From UBA1413 sp964567485 (lineage in GTDB: Bacteria > Bacteroidota > Bacteroidia > Bacteroidales > Prolixibacteraceae), in contig CAZMMX010000011.1 of assembly GCA_964567485.1 (NCBI GenBank), forward strand, positions 18,500-82,499: 64,000 bases of DNA, in the 5' to 3' direction. The translations under genes were made by a program, and so were the position numbers. Below are positions 1-9,315 of the stretch, in pieces (position 1 is the first letter of the stretch; every line of letters starts with the position of its first letter). The notes below the pieces were generated by a model. It ran no database searches. It had not been told where the DNA came from and saw only the letters and a list, made by a program, of their open reading frames with translations.

Positions 1-862
1 CGATGTCGGGGGCGTATTTCCCGTGGAGCACGGCATGGGTTTTGGCGCCCAGGACCAGATACTGGGAAGCCCGGGGGCCGGCGCCCCACTTCAGGTACTG
101 GTTGGCCACAGGAGCGGCATGTTCGGTGTTGGGGCGTGATTTTGCCGCTATTTTCACGGCATAGTTGATGACGCTGTCGTTGATGGGGACCTTTCTGATG
201 AGATTCTGGAAAAACTGGATCTCGGCACCACTGATTACCGGCTGCAGCTCTACCTGCCAGGTGGAGGTGGTATTCTTCACGATGGTCAGTTCATCGGTGA
301 AGCGGGGATAGTCGAGCCATATGGAAAACATGAACCTGTCCAGCTGAGCCTCAGGCAGGGGATAGGTGCCCTCCTGTTCAATGGGGTTTTGGGTGGCCAG
401 GACGAAAAAGGGTTGTTCCAGATCGTAACGCTGTCCGGCGGCGGTAACCGCTCTCTCCTGCATGGCTTCGAGGAGTGCCGACTGGGTTTTGGGGGGTGTG
501 CGGTTGATTTCATCGGCCAGGATCACATTGGCAAAGACAGGCCCCGGTACAAACCGGAATTGCCGCTCTTTATCGAGGATTTCGGTGCCAATGATGTCGG
601 AGGGCATCAGGTCAGGGGTGAATTGAATACGGTTATATTTCAGTCCCAGTACTTTGGCGATGGTCACCACCAAAAGCGTCTTCGCCAGTCCGGGTACCCC
701 GATCAGAAGGCAGTGTCCGCTGCTAAAAAGGGTGTTCAGGACCTGAGTGACCACCTCATCCTGTCCGTAGATCACCCGTGAGATCTCTGTGTGGAGTTCC
801 CGGTATTTGGCATGCAGCGCATCGAGCGCTTCCACATCGTTGCGGTAATTCATGGGATGCAT
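1..862 (-). CDS. MoxR-family AAA+ ATPase (3' end outside window)
   Basis: A cytoplasmic MoxR-type AAA+ ATPase, a family that acts as a chaperone helping metal-centre insertion or envelope stress complexes, usually beside a DUF58 protein. Reading the minus strand from ATG at 862 (a second ATG lies at 853) gives about 287 residues before the window edge. Visible are Walker A GVPGLAKT (about residues 55-62), Walker B ILADE followed by INRTPPKTQ (about 114-126), a sensor-1-like LATQNP and the arginine-finger region QLDRF. The Walker A has Ala before Lys-Thr, as is common in MoxR. It lies 53 bp downstream of the SurA-like gene on the same strand, so it may end that operon. The C-terminal lid is only partly present. 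Family call is secure; the specific role is not. Confidence 0.93.
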   Translation of the reverse strand, partial: MHPMNYRNDVEALDALHAKYRELHTEISRVIYGQDEVVTQVLNTLFSSGHCLLIGVPGLAKTLLVVTIAKVLGLKYNRIQFTPDLMPSDIIGTEILDKERQFRFVPGPVFANVILADEINRTPPKTQSALLEAMQERAVTAAGQRYDLEQPFFVLATQNPIEQEGTYPLPEAQLDRFMFSIWLDYPRFTDELTIVKNTTSTWQVELQPVISGAEIQFFQNLIRKVPINDSVINYAVKIAAKSRPNTEHAAPVANQYLKWGAGPRASQYLVLGAKTHAVLHGKYAPDI

Positions 863-915
863 GGTTTGTCCTGCAGGGTGCAGGATGGTAGGTTAATGGT
901 TACAGTTTTCCGAAA

Positions 916-2286
916 TTATTTGATCCAGTTTTTGAACTGGAAGTTGCAGTTGGCATAGGTGGGGTCAATGCGGATATAGGTTTTTTCCTGTTGCGAGGAG
1001 ATCCACTTTTCGAGGACTTCCTGTTTTTTCTTCGACAGGTAGAGTCCCGCCATTTGCTGATAGTCATTTTGCAGGTTGGCGCGGTGCCCCTCCGTTTTGT
1101 TGGTCAGTTTGATGATTTTATAAACGGTTTGTCGGGAATTTTCATCGATGGTTTTGAATGGCATGGAGATTTCGTTGATGTTCATTCCCGTGATGATTTT
1201 GCTGATGTCGGGGTCGAGTTCTTCGATGCTGAATCTCGATGAGAGGGTTTCCGGGTTGATCATCAGTCCGCCGTTGTTGCGCGTATTTTTATCCTGTGAC
1301 ACCAACATGGCTGCATTTTCGAAGGGGATTTTTTCTTTTCGGATCAGGTCGGCGAGGCTGTCGAGGCGGGCTGCGGTCTTTTCCAGGGCTTCCGCGGTGA
1401 CCTTGGGGCGCATGAGGATATGGCGGGTGTTGATTTTCTCTCCTTTGCGGTCAATGAGCTGGATGATATGGTAGCCGAAGTCGCTCTTGACCACGTTGGA
1501 AATTCTGTCGTCCTTGAGGTTGAAGGCTACTGCCGCATAGCCGGGGTCCAGCTGGGCACGCCCCAGGTAACCGATTTCACCACCCATGCGTGATTCGGGA
1601 GCTTCGGAATAAAGGACGGCCATGGTGGCGAAATTGGATCCTTCCTCGATCCTCTTTTTTAAATCGCGGAGCTGGGCTTTTACCCTGTTCTCCTCTTCCA
1701 AATCGATCTCCGGAATCAGGGTGATTTGCCGGTATTCGTATTGCACCGGAATGGCCGGGATCTCCTCTTCCTTCAGGTTGCGGTAATAATAACGCACTTC
1801 CGACGGAGTTACCGTCACGTCCTTGATGATTTTATCCTGCATTTGACCGCTGAGAAGCTGGTTTTTGATGACTTCCTGCATGTCGGCTTTCAAAAGGGGA
1901 ATCGGTTTTTTGAAATGGTTCTCCACCTCTTTTTCAGATCCCAGGTAGCTGACATAACGTTGGATCATGGCGTCAAGGTTCTGGTTGATCTGGTTGTCCG
2001 TGACCACGATGTCGGTGTCGAGGAGGGCTTCGGCCACCAGCAGCCTGTCGACGAGGAAATTCTCAAGGATTTCGCACTTCATGTCGCCATCGGAGGTAAT
2101 GCCCTGAGCCTGCTGCTGAATGAACATCTCCTCGATTTCCGATTTCAGGATGATGTTGTTTCCCACGACGGCAATGATCTGGTCGATCACCCTGTCCTGG
2201 GCTTTCACCTCTGCTCCTGTGAGGAAGCCTGTCAGCAGGAGCGCCGCTATCATTATCCTGTAAATCGGTTTATTCTTCTGGTTCAT
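916..2286 (-). CDS. surA: SurA-like peptidyl-prolyl cis-trans isomerase
   Basis: Periplasmic parvulin-type chaperone that helps outer-membrane proteins fold. The 456-residue product begins with a signal peptide (hydrophobic run ending near AEVKAQ). It continues with a SurA N-terminal helical domain (about 30-180) and two parvulin-like domains (about 185-285 and 287-395). The first holds the hallmark GGEIGYLGRAQL and FGYHIIQL segments. The second keeps TRHILMRP and NGGLM but is more divergent. Its start overlaps the end of the upstream gene by 17 bp, which indicates translational coupling. Architecture and length match SurA of Bacteroidota. SurA is the best name, though other PpiC-type chaperones are possible. 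Confidence 0.9.
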   Translation of the reverse strand: MNQKNKPIYRIMIAALLLTGFLTGAEVKAQDRVIDQIIAVVGNNIILKSEIEEMFIQQQAQGITSDGDMKCEILENFLVDRLLVAEALLDTDIVVTDNQINQNLDAMIQRYVSYLGSEKEVENHFKKPIPLLKADMQEVIKNQLLSGQMQDKIIKDVTVTPSEVRYYYRNLKEEEIPAIPVQYEYRQITLIPEIDLEEENRVKAQLRDLKKRIEEGSNFATMAVLYSEAPESRMGGEIGYLGRAQLDPGYAAVAFNLKDDRISNVVKSDFGYHIIQLIDRKGEKINTRHILMRPKVTAEALEKTAARLDSLADLIRKEKIPFENAAMLVSQDKNTRNNGGLMINPETLSSRFSIEELDPDISKIITGMNINEISMPFKTIDENSRQTVYKIIKLTNKTEGHRANLQNDYQQMAGLYLSKKKQEVLEKWISSQQEKTYIRIDPTYANCNFQFKNWIK

Positions 2287-3133
2287 ATATTCTGAATTTT
2301 TTGTTGTTAACTCCTTCGGTATAGATGTCTTCTTCCAGTTTTTTCAGAAAACCGGTTTTTCTGCTGTTGATGATCAGGTCGCGGATGTTGTTGCGTATAT
2401 ATTCGATGGGGGCGGCTTCTCCCTTATTTCTGAACCCTTTGACGCAGATCAGGTAATAGTAGCTATTGTCGCGCATTTCGAGGAAAGAACCTACCTCAAG
2501 GGAGTATTCTTTGTCACTGGTATAGTTGGGCAGGTCCCTGAGAATTTGCCGGGTGTCGACCCAGTTGTCGATGTAGAGGTGATATGTTTCGGCGTTGCGC
2601 AGGCAGTATTCCTGAAGTTCCTGGATTTCCCCGGGGGTGTTGCTGTCGCAATAGGCTTTTGCCTTTTCGGGTTGTGATCCTTCGAGGGGAATTTTTATAA
2701 AGACCGCCTTCATGAGGGGGTTGGAGAGGGTAAAGCTGCTCTTGTTATTTTCGTAAAAGGCTGCAATCTCACTATCAGTGACCACTGTGTCCAGTTTCTC
2801 GTCCATCAGGGCTTTTTTATATTTGTAGATAATGAGGGAATTGCGGTATTCTTTCATTTCGTGGGCCACGTCGCGTTGTGGTGGGGTGAGGTTTTCCTCT
2901 GCTTTTTTGACCATGAGGGCAGAGATGACCCATTTCTTGATGTAGTCTTCTGCCAGGAGGATGCTGTCTTCCCTGCTGATGCCATCGGGAAGGACGCTCT
3001 GCAATTCCTCAAGGTAAAGGGTTTCATCGCCGGCTTTTGCCAGGGCTGTGTTATCGCGGTCCCGGGGTATCTGGCAGGAGATCATCAGGAAAAGCATCCC
3101 CGACAACAGGTATGGAAGCGGGAGTCTAACCAT
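2270..3133 (-). CDS. SurA-N-like periplasmic lipoprotein without a clear isomerase domain
   Basis: A 287-residue predicted lipoprotein; the N-terminus has a hydrophobic run ending in the lipobox LMISC. The region after it (AGDETLYLEELQSVLP, then TDSEIAAFYENNKSSF) resembles the helical chaperone domain of SurA/PpiC proteins. I do not find the GG.LGW and FGYHI signatures of a catalytic parvulin domain. It probably binds unfolded clients without isomerase activity, but this is inference. It sits between two clear parvulins and overlaps both: 8 bp with the upstream gene and 17 bp with the downstream one. The three are therefore very likely co-translated. The gene has no symbol that I recognise. 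Confidence 0.75.
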   Translation of the reverse strand: MVRLPLPYLLSGMLFLMISCQIPRDRDNTALAKAGDETLYLEELQSVLPDGISREDSILLAEDYIKKWVISALMVKKAEENLTPPQRDVAHEMKEYRNSLIIYKYKKALMDEKLDTVVTDSEIAAFYENNKSSFTLSNPLMKAVFIKIPLEGSQPEKAKAYCDSNTPGEIQELQEYCLRNAETYHLYIDNWVDTRQILRDLPNYTSDKEYSLEVGSFLEMRDNSYYYLICVKGFRNKGEAAPIEYIRNNIRDLIINSRKTGFLKKLEEDIYTEGVNNKKFRIYEPEE

Positions 3134-5108
3134 CAGCCATCTTTTTGAGTAACTTCCGGTTAACCTTTACCGGATATTTTTCTCTCAGTTCCCGGATCCA
3201 CACTTCTTCGAGGTACTGTTGGTAGTCGGAAATATGGTAACCGCGTGATTCTTCGAGTTCACGGGGTTCAGGGGCGATTTTCCCACCGTGGATGAATCCT
3301 TTCTGGTCGTCCCAGTTTTCGGGTAGCGCGCCGTTCCAGATATAGTAGTCGACGATGGGGTTTTCCCCCTGCTGCCAGGTTCCCTCACTGATGGAGATGC
3401 TGCCTTCGGGGAGGTTGAGGAGGTCGGGGATTTCGCTGGCGTGGACTCCCGATTCCAGGTATTTTTCGGCATTTTCCCTGATAGCGGTGGTGGCGCAGCG
3501 CACTATGCTTCCCCGGTATCTTTCGGGCCAAGGGTACTTCTCCTTGTTGGTTTGGTAAAAGGCAGCCAGTCCGGACGAGTCGGCAGCGGCTTTTTGCCAG
3601 ATCATCTTTTCAGAGATATTGAAGAGGAGGATGCCATCGTGGTATTCCTGGAGAAGGGAGCGGAATTCAGGGTATTTCTCCTCAAGGCGGCACTCTTCGT
3701 AATCCAGGAGGTTTTCATTTTCCCATGCGTGGTAATACCTTTTAAGGATAAGGGGGTCTTTGGTGTGTTGTTGTATGGGGAGTTCCCTGAGGTGATGAGC
3801 CCATTCGCGGGGGGTGACTTTCCGGCCGGCAAAGGAGAAGAGCGCTTCCTGAAGGGGAAGGGGGTCAGGGATGGTCAGGGTGTCGCCGTTCATCCAATTG
3901 ACGGTCAGGGTCAGGAGTTCATCGACGGCTTTCTGGTTACGGGAGAAGCTATACTCTTTTTTCAGGTCGGCCACGAAGGCTTCCCTGCTCACCTGGCTGC
4001 GTTCCCCGTCTCTTTTGATTCTTTCCTCCAATTCTCTTTTGACCTGGTCGAAGGTAGGTACAGGTCGGTATTCCAGTCGTTTGATAATGTGAAAGCCGAA
4101 GCCCGAATCTACAGGGCGTGAAATTTCTCCGTCTTTTTGTAGGGCGAAAGCGGGGTTGGAGAATTCGGGGACCATGTGGCTGCGTGAGAACCAGGGCATT
4201 TCTCCGTTATTATTAGCGCTGCGCTGGTCGTCGGATGATTCCCTGGCGAGCCGTTCAAAGTTGGCGCCCTTTTCTAACATGAGATAGAGGCTGTCGGCGG
4301 CCTGACGGGCTTTTTCTTTCTGTTCGGGAGTGGCATTCTGGGGGTAAACCTTCATGATGTGGGCCACATGGATTTCCCCTTCGGCATCGCGCTGGCCGTT
4401 CACCCTGACGATGTGGTATCCGAAGCGGGTGCGTACGGGTTGTGAGATCTCTCCCACGGGGGTGGTGTATGCCGCCTGTTCGAAAGGATAGACCATCTGG
4501 AAGGCCGTGAACCACCCCAGTTCCCCTTTGTTGGTGGGGGCTGTGGGATCCTGGGAGTACCTGGCGGCAGCTTCACTGAAGTCAAGGCCATTCAGGATCT
4601 CATTCCTGATTTCCATAATTTTCTGCCAGGCCTTCAGGGTGTCTTCAGCAGGAGCGTTGGCGGCGAGTTCCACCATAATATGGCTGGCGTTGATTTCTTT
4701 CAGGGTCCGCTGATAGGTCTCTTCCACCAGTTTGTCGTTGTAGGTGATGTTGGTCATGTAAGGTGTGGAGAGTTCATTGCGGTAACCCTCGAGTTCGGTG
4801 GTAAAAGCCCGGGCGGTGTCCATGCCCATGTTGACGGCTTCGAGGACCTTCAGTTTGAAATTGATGAAGAGTTCCAGGTATTCAGTCGCGGTTTTCCGGT
4901 TCTCAGGATCCTGGATATTGGAGTTGTTTCTTTCGTAAATGCGGGTGAATTCATCGAGGGTCACGGCATTTTTCCCGATGGTGACCAGAACATCCTTCCT
5001 GTTTTGTGCGGGGGCGGTCAGTACCAGGGCGGTGAGGAGCATTCCGAGGGTCACGGATTTTCTCATACGTGCGACGATCTTGAAAGTTGGGTTGGAGTCT
5101 GATGACAT
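3126..5108 (-). CDS. Tandem-parvulin peptidyl-prolyl isomerase
   Basis: A 660-residue periplasmic PpiC/SurA-type foldase. It has a signal peptide (basic start, hydrophobic run to LTAPAQN), then a SurA-N-like segment (VTIGKNAVTLDEFTRIYE). Two well-preserved parvulin domains follow, at about 130-230 (GELGWFTAFQM, RFGYHIVRV) and 240-350 (NGEMPWFSRSHM, GFGFHIIKR). A long C-terminal helical region of unknown role follows. Cytosolic parvulins are far shorter; this size fits Bacteroidota envelope foldases. M13 would give a shorter, more conventional signal peptide (start near 5072), so the exact start is uncertain. It lies 33 bp downstream of guaB, suggesting one transcript guaB-PPIase-lipoprotein-surA. 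Confidence 0.9.
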   Translation of the reverse strand: MSSDSNPTFKIVARMRKSVTLGMLLTALVLTAPAQNRKDVLVTIGKNAVTLDEFTRIYERNNSNIQDPENRKTATEYLELFINFKLKVLEAVNMGMDTARAFTTELEGYRNELSTPYMTNITYNDKLVEETYQRTLKEINASHIMVELAANAPAEDTLKAWQKIMEIRNEILNGLDFSEAAARYSQDPTAPTNKGELGWFTAFQMVYPFEQAAYTTPVGEISQPVRTRFGYHIVRVNGQRDAEGEIHVAHIMKVYPQNATPEQKEKARQAADSLYLMLEKGANFERLARESSDDQRSANNNGEMPWFSRSHMVPEFSNPAFALQKDGEISRPVDSGFGFHIIKRLEYRPVPTFDQVKRELEERIKRDGERSQVSREAFVADLKKEYSFSRNQKAVDELLTLTVNWMNGDTLTIPDPLPLQEALFSFAGRKVTPREWAHHLRELPIQQHTKDPLILKRYYHAWENENLLDYEECRLEEKYPEFRSLLQEYHDGILLFNISEKMIWQKAAADSSGLAAFYQTNKEKYPWPERYRGSIVRCATTAIRENAEKYLESGVHASEIPDLLNLPEGSISISEGTWQQGENPIVDYYIWNGALPENWDDQKGFIHGGKIAPEPRELEESRGYHISDYQQYLEEVWIRELREKYPVKVNRKLLKKMADG

Positions 5109-5141
5109 ATAGGCAGTGATATTTTCCTGTTTTTGCAGGGG

Positions 5142-6620
5142 TCAGGACTGTCTGCTGCTGTAGTTCGGGGCTTCCCTGGTGATGGCGACATCATGGGGGT
5201 GGCTTTCCTGCATTCCGGCATTGGAGATACGGGTGAACTTGGCTTCCTGGAGTCTTTCTATGTTTTTGGCGCCGCAGTATCCCATTCCGGCTCTGAGGCC
5301 ACCCATCAGCTGGTAGAGCACCTCTTCGAGGGTTCCTTTGAAGGGTACCCGGGCCGCGATACCCTCGGGGACCAGTTTTTTGATATCCTCTTCCATGTCC
5401 TGGAAGTAGCGGTCTTTAGAGCCTTTCTGCATGGCTTCCAAGGAACCCATGCCGCGGTAAGCCTTGAATTTACGGCCCTGGTAGAGGATGGTTTCTCCCG
5501 GTGATTCCTCGACGCCGGCGAAGAGGCCTCCGGCCATGATAGAGTGGGCTCCGGCAGCGAGGGCTTTGACGATATCGCCTGAGTAACGGATTCCTCCGTC
5601 GGCGATAATGGGGACTCCGGAGCCTTTGAGGGCTTTGGAGACGTTATAGATGGCGGAGAGCTGGGGCATTCCCACGCCTGCGATTACCCGGGTGGTGCAT
5701 ATAGAGCCGGGGCCTATTCCCACCTTTACGGCGTCGGCGCCGGCTTTTACCAGGTCGGCGCCGGCTTCTGCGGTGACGATGTTTCCAGCCACAATTTCCA
5801 GCTCGGGATAGGCTTTTCTGACCCTGCGGAGCATCTCCAGGATCCCCCGGGTATGGCCATGGGCCGTATCAATGACGATGGCGTCTACCTGGGCTTTTAC
5901 GAGGGCTGCGATGCGTTCCATGCTGTCACCCGAGACTCCCACGGCAGCAGCTACCCTGAGCCTTCCTTTGGCATCCTTGCATGACATCGGTTTGTCCTTT
6001 GCCAGGGTGATGTCCTTGTAGGTCACCAGCCCTATGAGTTTGCCATCACGGTCGATCACCGGGAGTTTTTCAATTTTATAACTCTGCAGGATCTCGGAGG
6101 CTTTTTCCAGGTTGGTGGATTCCGAGGTGGTAATCAAGTTCCGGCTGGTCATCACTTCGGTGATGGGCCTTTCCATGTTCTTCTCGAAGCGGAGGTCGCG
6201 GTTGGTGACGATGCCCACTAGGAATCCCTGGCCATCGATCACGGGAATGCCTCCTATCTTGAAGGTAGCCATCAGCTCCAGGGCGTCGGCTACCTTTTTT
6301 CCCTTGTCGATAGTGACAGGGTCGAAGATCATCCCGTTTTCGGCACGTTTGACGCTGACCACCTGACGGGCCTGTTCCTCAATATCCATGTTCTTGTGGA
6401 TCACCCCGATACCTCCTTCGCGGGCAATGGCAATGGCCAGTTTATATTCTGTGACGGTATCCATGGCGGCCGAGATCACCGGGGTGTTCAGCATGATATT
6501 GCGGGTGAATTGTGTCCTGAGGTCCACTTCGCGGGGTAATACCTCCGACCAGGCCGGAATCAGGAGAACATCATCGAAGGTAAGACCTTCTGAAACCACT
6601 TTTTCCGAAAGAAACGACAT
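5142..6620 (-). CDS. guaB: Inosine-5'-monophosphate dehydrogenase
   Basis: Catalyses NAD-dependent oxidation of IMP to XMP, the committed step of GMP synthesis, in the cytoplasm. The product has the IMPDH barrel start LTFDDVLLIPAWSEVLP and a pair of CBS domains (around residues 95-210, with IPVIDGQGFLVGIVT and LPVIDRDGKLIGLVT). The catalytic loop is GIGPGSICTTR, with its active-site Cys, followed by GSLEAMQKGSKDRYF. The frame is open to an ATG at 6653, but I chose 6620 (MSFLSEKVV). A good -7 promoter box (TAGTTTTG on the minus strand) lies at 6651-6658, so the longer start would be upstream of transcription. It is divergent from recQ. Length of 492 residues is normal. Confidence 0.97.
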   Translation of the reverse strand: MSFLSEKVVSEGLTFDDVLLIPAWSEVLPREVDLRTQFTRNIMLNTPVISAAMDTVTEYKLAIAIAREGGIGVIHKNMDIEEQARQVVSVKRAENGMIFDPVTIDKGKKVADALELMATFKIGGIPVIDGQGFLVGIVTNRDLRFEKNMERPITEVMTSRNLITTSESTNLEKASEILQSYKIEKLPVIDRDGKLIGLVTYKDITLAKDKPMSCKDAKGRLRVAAAVGVSGDSMERIAALVKAQVDAIVIDTAHGHTRGILEMLRRVRKAYPELEIVAGNIVTAEAGADLVKAGADAVKVGIGPGSICTTRVIAGVGMPQLSAIYNVSKALKGSGVPIIADGGIRYSGDIVKALAAGAHSIMAGGLFAGVEESPGETILYQGRKFKAYRGMGSLEAMQKGSKDRYFQDMEEDIKKLVPEGIAARVPFKGTLEEVLYQLMGGLRAGMGYCGAKNIERLQEAKFTRISNAGMQESHPHDVAITREAPNYSSRQS

Positions 6621-6650
6621 CGGTCTGTTATTTAAATTTTTATTAATGCG

Positions 6651-6658
6651 CAAAACTA
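6651..6658 (-). promoter_or_regulatory. Predicted guaB promoter -7 box
   Basis: Minus-strand TAGTTTTG matches the Bacteroidota consensus TAnnTTTG. It would place transcription start about 27 bases before the guaB ATG at 6620. I do not see a convincing -33 TTG at the usual spacing. Confidence 0.55.
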
Positions 6659-6718
6659 CAAATTTTAACGTATTCCCGTGGTTTTATTTTGGCGGGCTGA
6701 GGTTTTTGGCTTTAAAAA

Positions 6719-6750
6719 TTGTTAAAGAATAGGGGGTTTCGTTAATTTGC
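6719..6750 (+). promoter_or_regulatory. Possible recQ promoter
   Basis: TTG at 6719-6721, 21 bases, then TAATTTGC at 6743-6750 (one base short of TAnnTTTG). The predicted start site would fall at or within a few bases of the GTG start codon at 6757, so the transcript would be leaderless or nearly so. Confidence 0.4.
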
Positions 6751-6756
6751 ATAAGG

Positions 6757-8664
6757 GTGAGTGATTTTCATCAAATATTACAGAAATACTGGGGCTATCC
6801 TGCTTTCAGGCCATTGCAGCTGGAGATTATTGAATCGGTAGCGGCAGGCAGGGATACTCTGGGATTGTTGCCCACGGGAGGGGGTAAGTCGGTTACTTTT
6901 CAGGTCTATTCCCTGTCGGTGGAGGGGATGTGCCTGGTGGTGACCCCGTTGATCGCCCTGATGAAGGACCAGGTGGAGAATCTCCGTCACCGGGGGATCA
7001 GGGCCCTGAGTCTTCACAGCGGCATGACCGCGGGGGAAATACGCACCACATTTAACAATGCCGTATGGGGGGACTACAAGTTCCTCTACGTCTCCCCCGA
7101 GAGGCTGGAGTCAGAGGTTTTTCTGGAGAAGCTCAGGCATATGCGGATCAACCTGATCACCGTCGATGAGGCCCACTGCATTTCGCAATGGGGTTATGAC
7201 TTCCGGCCCAGTTATCTGAGAATTGCCAGTCTGCGTGCCTTGTTGCCGGGGATTCCCGTGTTGGCGCTCACGGCCACGGCCACACCTGTGGTGGTCGGGG
7301 ATATCCAGGAAAAGCTCCTCTTCAGGGAGAAAAATGTGAAGTCCACTTCCTTTACCCGGAGCAACCTGGCTTATATGGTCAGGGTGAAGGAGGATAAAAT
7401 GGGGTACCTGGTGAAGAGTTTGCAGCGTGCCCGGGGGAGCGGAATTGTATATGTGAGAAATCGCCGGGGGACGAGGGAGATTGCGGAGCTTCTGCGCAAA
7501 AACGGAATTGCTGCCGATTATTATCATGCCGGATTGAACGGGGAAGTGCGCCACCGCCGCCAGGATGATTGGATCAGCAACAAAACCCGGGTGATTGTGG
7601 CCACCAATGCCTTCGGGATGGGCATTGACAAGCCCGATGTCAGGTTTGTCATCCATGCTGATCTTCCCGATTCTCTGGAGGCCTATTTCCAGGAGGCCGG
7701 GCGTGCCGGCCGCGATGGCAAAAAGTCAGTGGCCGTTTTACTCTACAATCCTGCCGACAGGCTCAAACTGCAGAAACATCTTTCGGTGGTCTTTCCCTCG
7801 CTGGAGTATGTCAGAAGGATCTATGAGGCGGTGTGTAACTTTCTCCAAGTCGCTGTGGGCTTCGGCAAGAACCAGGTCTATGAATTTCCGCTGGAGCTTT
7901 TTGCCGAAAAATACCATTTTCAGGTGGCTCAGGTCTACCACAGCCTGAAAATCATTCAGCGACAGGGTTATATGGAGTTCACCGAAGAGGTCGATTCCCC
8001 CTCACGGGTTTACTTCACCGTCAGCCGTGACGACCTCTACCGCTTTCAGATAGCCAACGAGGAATACGACGGCTTCGTCAAGCTTCTCCTTCGCAGCTAT
8101 ACGGGCCTGTTCACCGGCTATGTGATTATAGAGGAGGAGCTGCTGGCCTCCAGGGCAAGCACCACGGTTGAAGTGATCCGCACTTTTCTCAAGCAGCTCA
8201 ACAATAACCGCATCATCGACTATGTTCCCCGGAAAAAGACGCCCTACATCTTCTTGCCCCGTGAAAGGGCGGAACAGGATAAACTCTTTTTCTCGCGTGA
8301 GAATTACGACCTCCGAAAGCAGGACTTCTCCAACCGCATAGAGGCTGTCATCCATTATGCCTCATCCACCACGAAATGCAGAAGTCAGATCCTTCTGGAG
8401 TATTTCGGGGAAACAGAATCCCAGCGTTGCGGCATCTGCGATGTTTGCCTGGAGCGCAATCAGTTGGGAATGAGTAAGCTGGAATTTGACCGCCTGGCCG
8501 CAGTCATCAGGGAAGGCCTCTCGGAACCGCTGACCCCCGAGGAACTGCTCTTCAGGCTGGGCCCCGACAACGAGAAGTTTCGAAATCTCCTCAGGTGGCT
8601 GATGGACAACGAAAAAATTGTGCGAAGGATTGATAACCGTCTGGAGTGGAACAGTGGAAAGTGA
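6757..8664 (+). CDS. recQ: ATP-dependent DNA helicase RecQ
   Basis: A 3'-5' superfamily 2 helicase for recombination and fork repair. The 635-residue protein starts at GTG. It shows motif 0 (FRPLQLEII), Walker A LLPTGGGKS (about 36-44), DEAH with HCISQWGYDFR, motif III LALTATAT, and motifs V-VI (TNAFGMGIDKPDVRF, QEAGRAGRDGK). A four-Cys zinc-binding region follows (one Cys in TKCRSQ, then CGICDVC). A winged-helix-like tail follows the zinc module; I see no clear HRDC domain. It is the first gene of a plus-strand run with DUF5063, an exonuclease and an rRNA methyltransferase. An in-frame ATG close downstream is not evident, so GTG is accepted. Confidence 0.96.
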   Translation: MSDFHQILQKYWGYPAFRPLQLEIIESVAAGRDTLGLLPTGGGKSVTFQVYSLSVEGMCLVVTPLIALMKDQVENLRHRGIRALSLHSGMTAGEIRTTFNNAVWGDYKFLYVSPERLESEVFLEKLRHMRINLITVDEAHCISQWGYDFRPSYLRIASLRALLPGIPVLALTATATPVVVGDIQEKLLFREKNVKSTSFTRSNLAYMVRVKEDKMGYLVKSLQRARGSGIVYVRNRRGTREIAELLRKNGIAADYYHAGLNGEVRHRRQDDWISNKTRVIVATNAFGMGIDKPDVRFVIHADLPDSLEAYFQEAGRAGRDGKKSVAVLLYNPADRLKLQKHLSVVFPSLEYVRRIYEAVCNFLQVAVGFGKNQVYEFPLELFAEKYHFQVAQVYHSLKIIQRQGYMEFTEEVDSPSRVYFTVSRDDLYRFQIANEEYDGFVKLLLRSYTGLFTGYVIIEEELLASRASTTVEVIRTFLKQLNNNRIIDYVPRKKTPYIFLPRERAEQDKLFFSRENYDLRKQDFSNRIEAVIHYASSTTKCRSQILLEYFGETESQRCGICDVCLERNQLGMSKLEFDRLAAVIREGLSEPLTPEELLFRLGPDNEKFRNLLRWLMDNEKIVRRIDNRLEWNSGK

Positions 8665-8674
8665 GTGTTTTTCT

Positions 8675-8682
8675 TATTTTTG
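8675..8682 (+). promoter_or_regulatory. Possible -7 box before the DUF5063 gene
   Basis: TATTTTTG fits TAnnTTTG and would give a leader of about 14 bases before the ATG at 8701. There is no evident -33 element, so recQ read-through may be the main source of transcript. Confidence 0.4.
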
Positions 8683-8700
8683 CAGGATCATTTGTGAAAT

Positions 8701-9315
8701 ATGGAAAACAACGGGATAAATTCCCTGGTGTATGGCAGGAATGTCGTGGAATTTGTGGCGGTGGCCAGTGAATTATGCCAGGTCATAGAGAATCCGGGGA
8801 AATACACTTTGCCGGGAGTTGTTGATCTGACGCGGAAGCTGCTGCCTTTGCTCTATTTTAAGGCTTCCCTTCTTCCGGTGGCAGAACCGGTAGCCGACGA
8901 TCCTCTGGAGAAATTTGTCACGGAGCTCGATTATAACCGTTACCTCCAGAAGTGGGCGGAAATTCTGGGAGAACATGATCATTACCCAGAGGTATTTGAC
9001 CCAGAGATTCAATTTGGCAGTGAAGCGGTGACCGCCTCCATTTCCGAGAGTTTAATGGATATCTACCAGGATTTGAAGGATTTTCTTACTTCGTATAGTT
9101 TAGGTAATGAAGAGGTTATGAATGATGCCCTGGCGGAATGCAGGACCCATTTTGCCGATTTCTGGGGTCATCGGCTGGTGAGTGTTCTCAGGGCGCTGCA
9201 TCTGTTGACCTTTAGTGGCCAGTTGGAGGCTGGGGAGCGGGCAGCGGAGGATCCCGGGCAACCGCGAGGTTCTTCAGGCTGGGTAGACCGTTTTTTTAAG
9301 GGTGGCAATGAGTGA
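8701..9315 (+). CDS. DUF5063 domain protein
   Basis: A 204-residue, probably cytoplasmic, helical protein with no signal peptide. From memory of Bacteroidota gene order, a DUF5063 protein commonly precedes a ribonuclease D-like 3'-5' exonuclease and a class I rRNA methyltransferase, exactly the order seen here. The sequence (YGRNVVEFVAVASELCQVIE, then LPLLYFKASLLP) is consistent with that family. Its function is unknown. Its end overlaps the next gene's start by 14 bp, so translation is coupled. A role in RNA or ribosome processing is suggested only by its neighbours. Confidence 0.75.
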   Translation: MENNGINSLVYGRNVVEFVAVASELCQVIENPGKYTLPGVVDLTRKLLPLLYFKASLLPVAEPVADDPLEKFVTELDYNRYLQKWAEILGEHDHYPEVFDPEIQFGSEAVTASISESLMDIYQDLKDFLTSYSLGNEEVMNDALAECRTHFADFWGHRLVSVLRALHLLTFSGQLEAGERAAEDPGQPRGSSGWVDRFFKGGNE

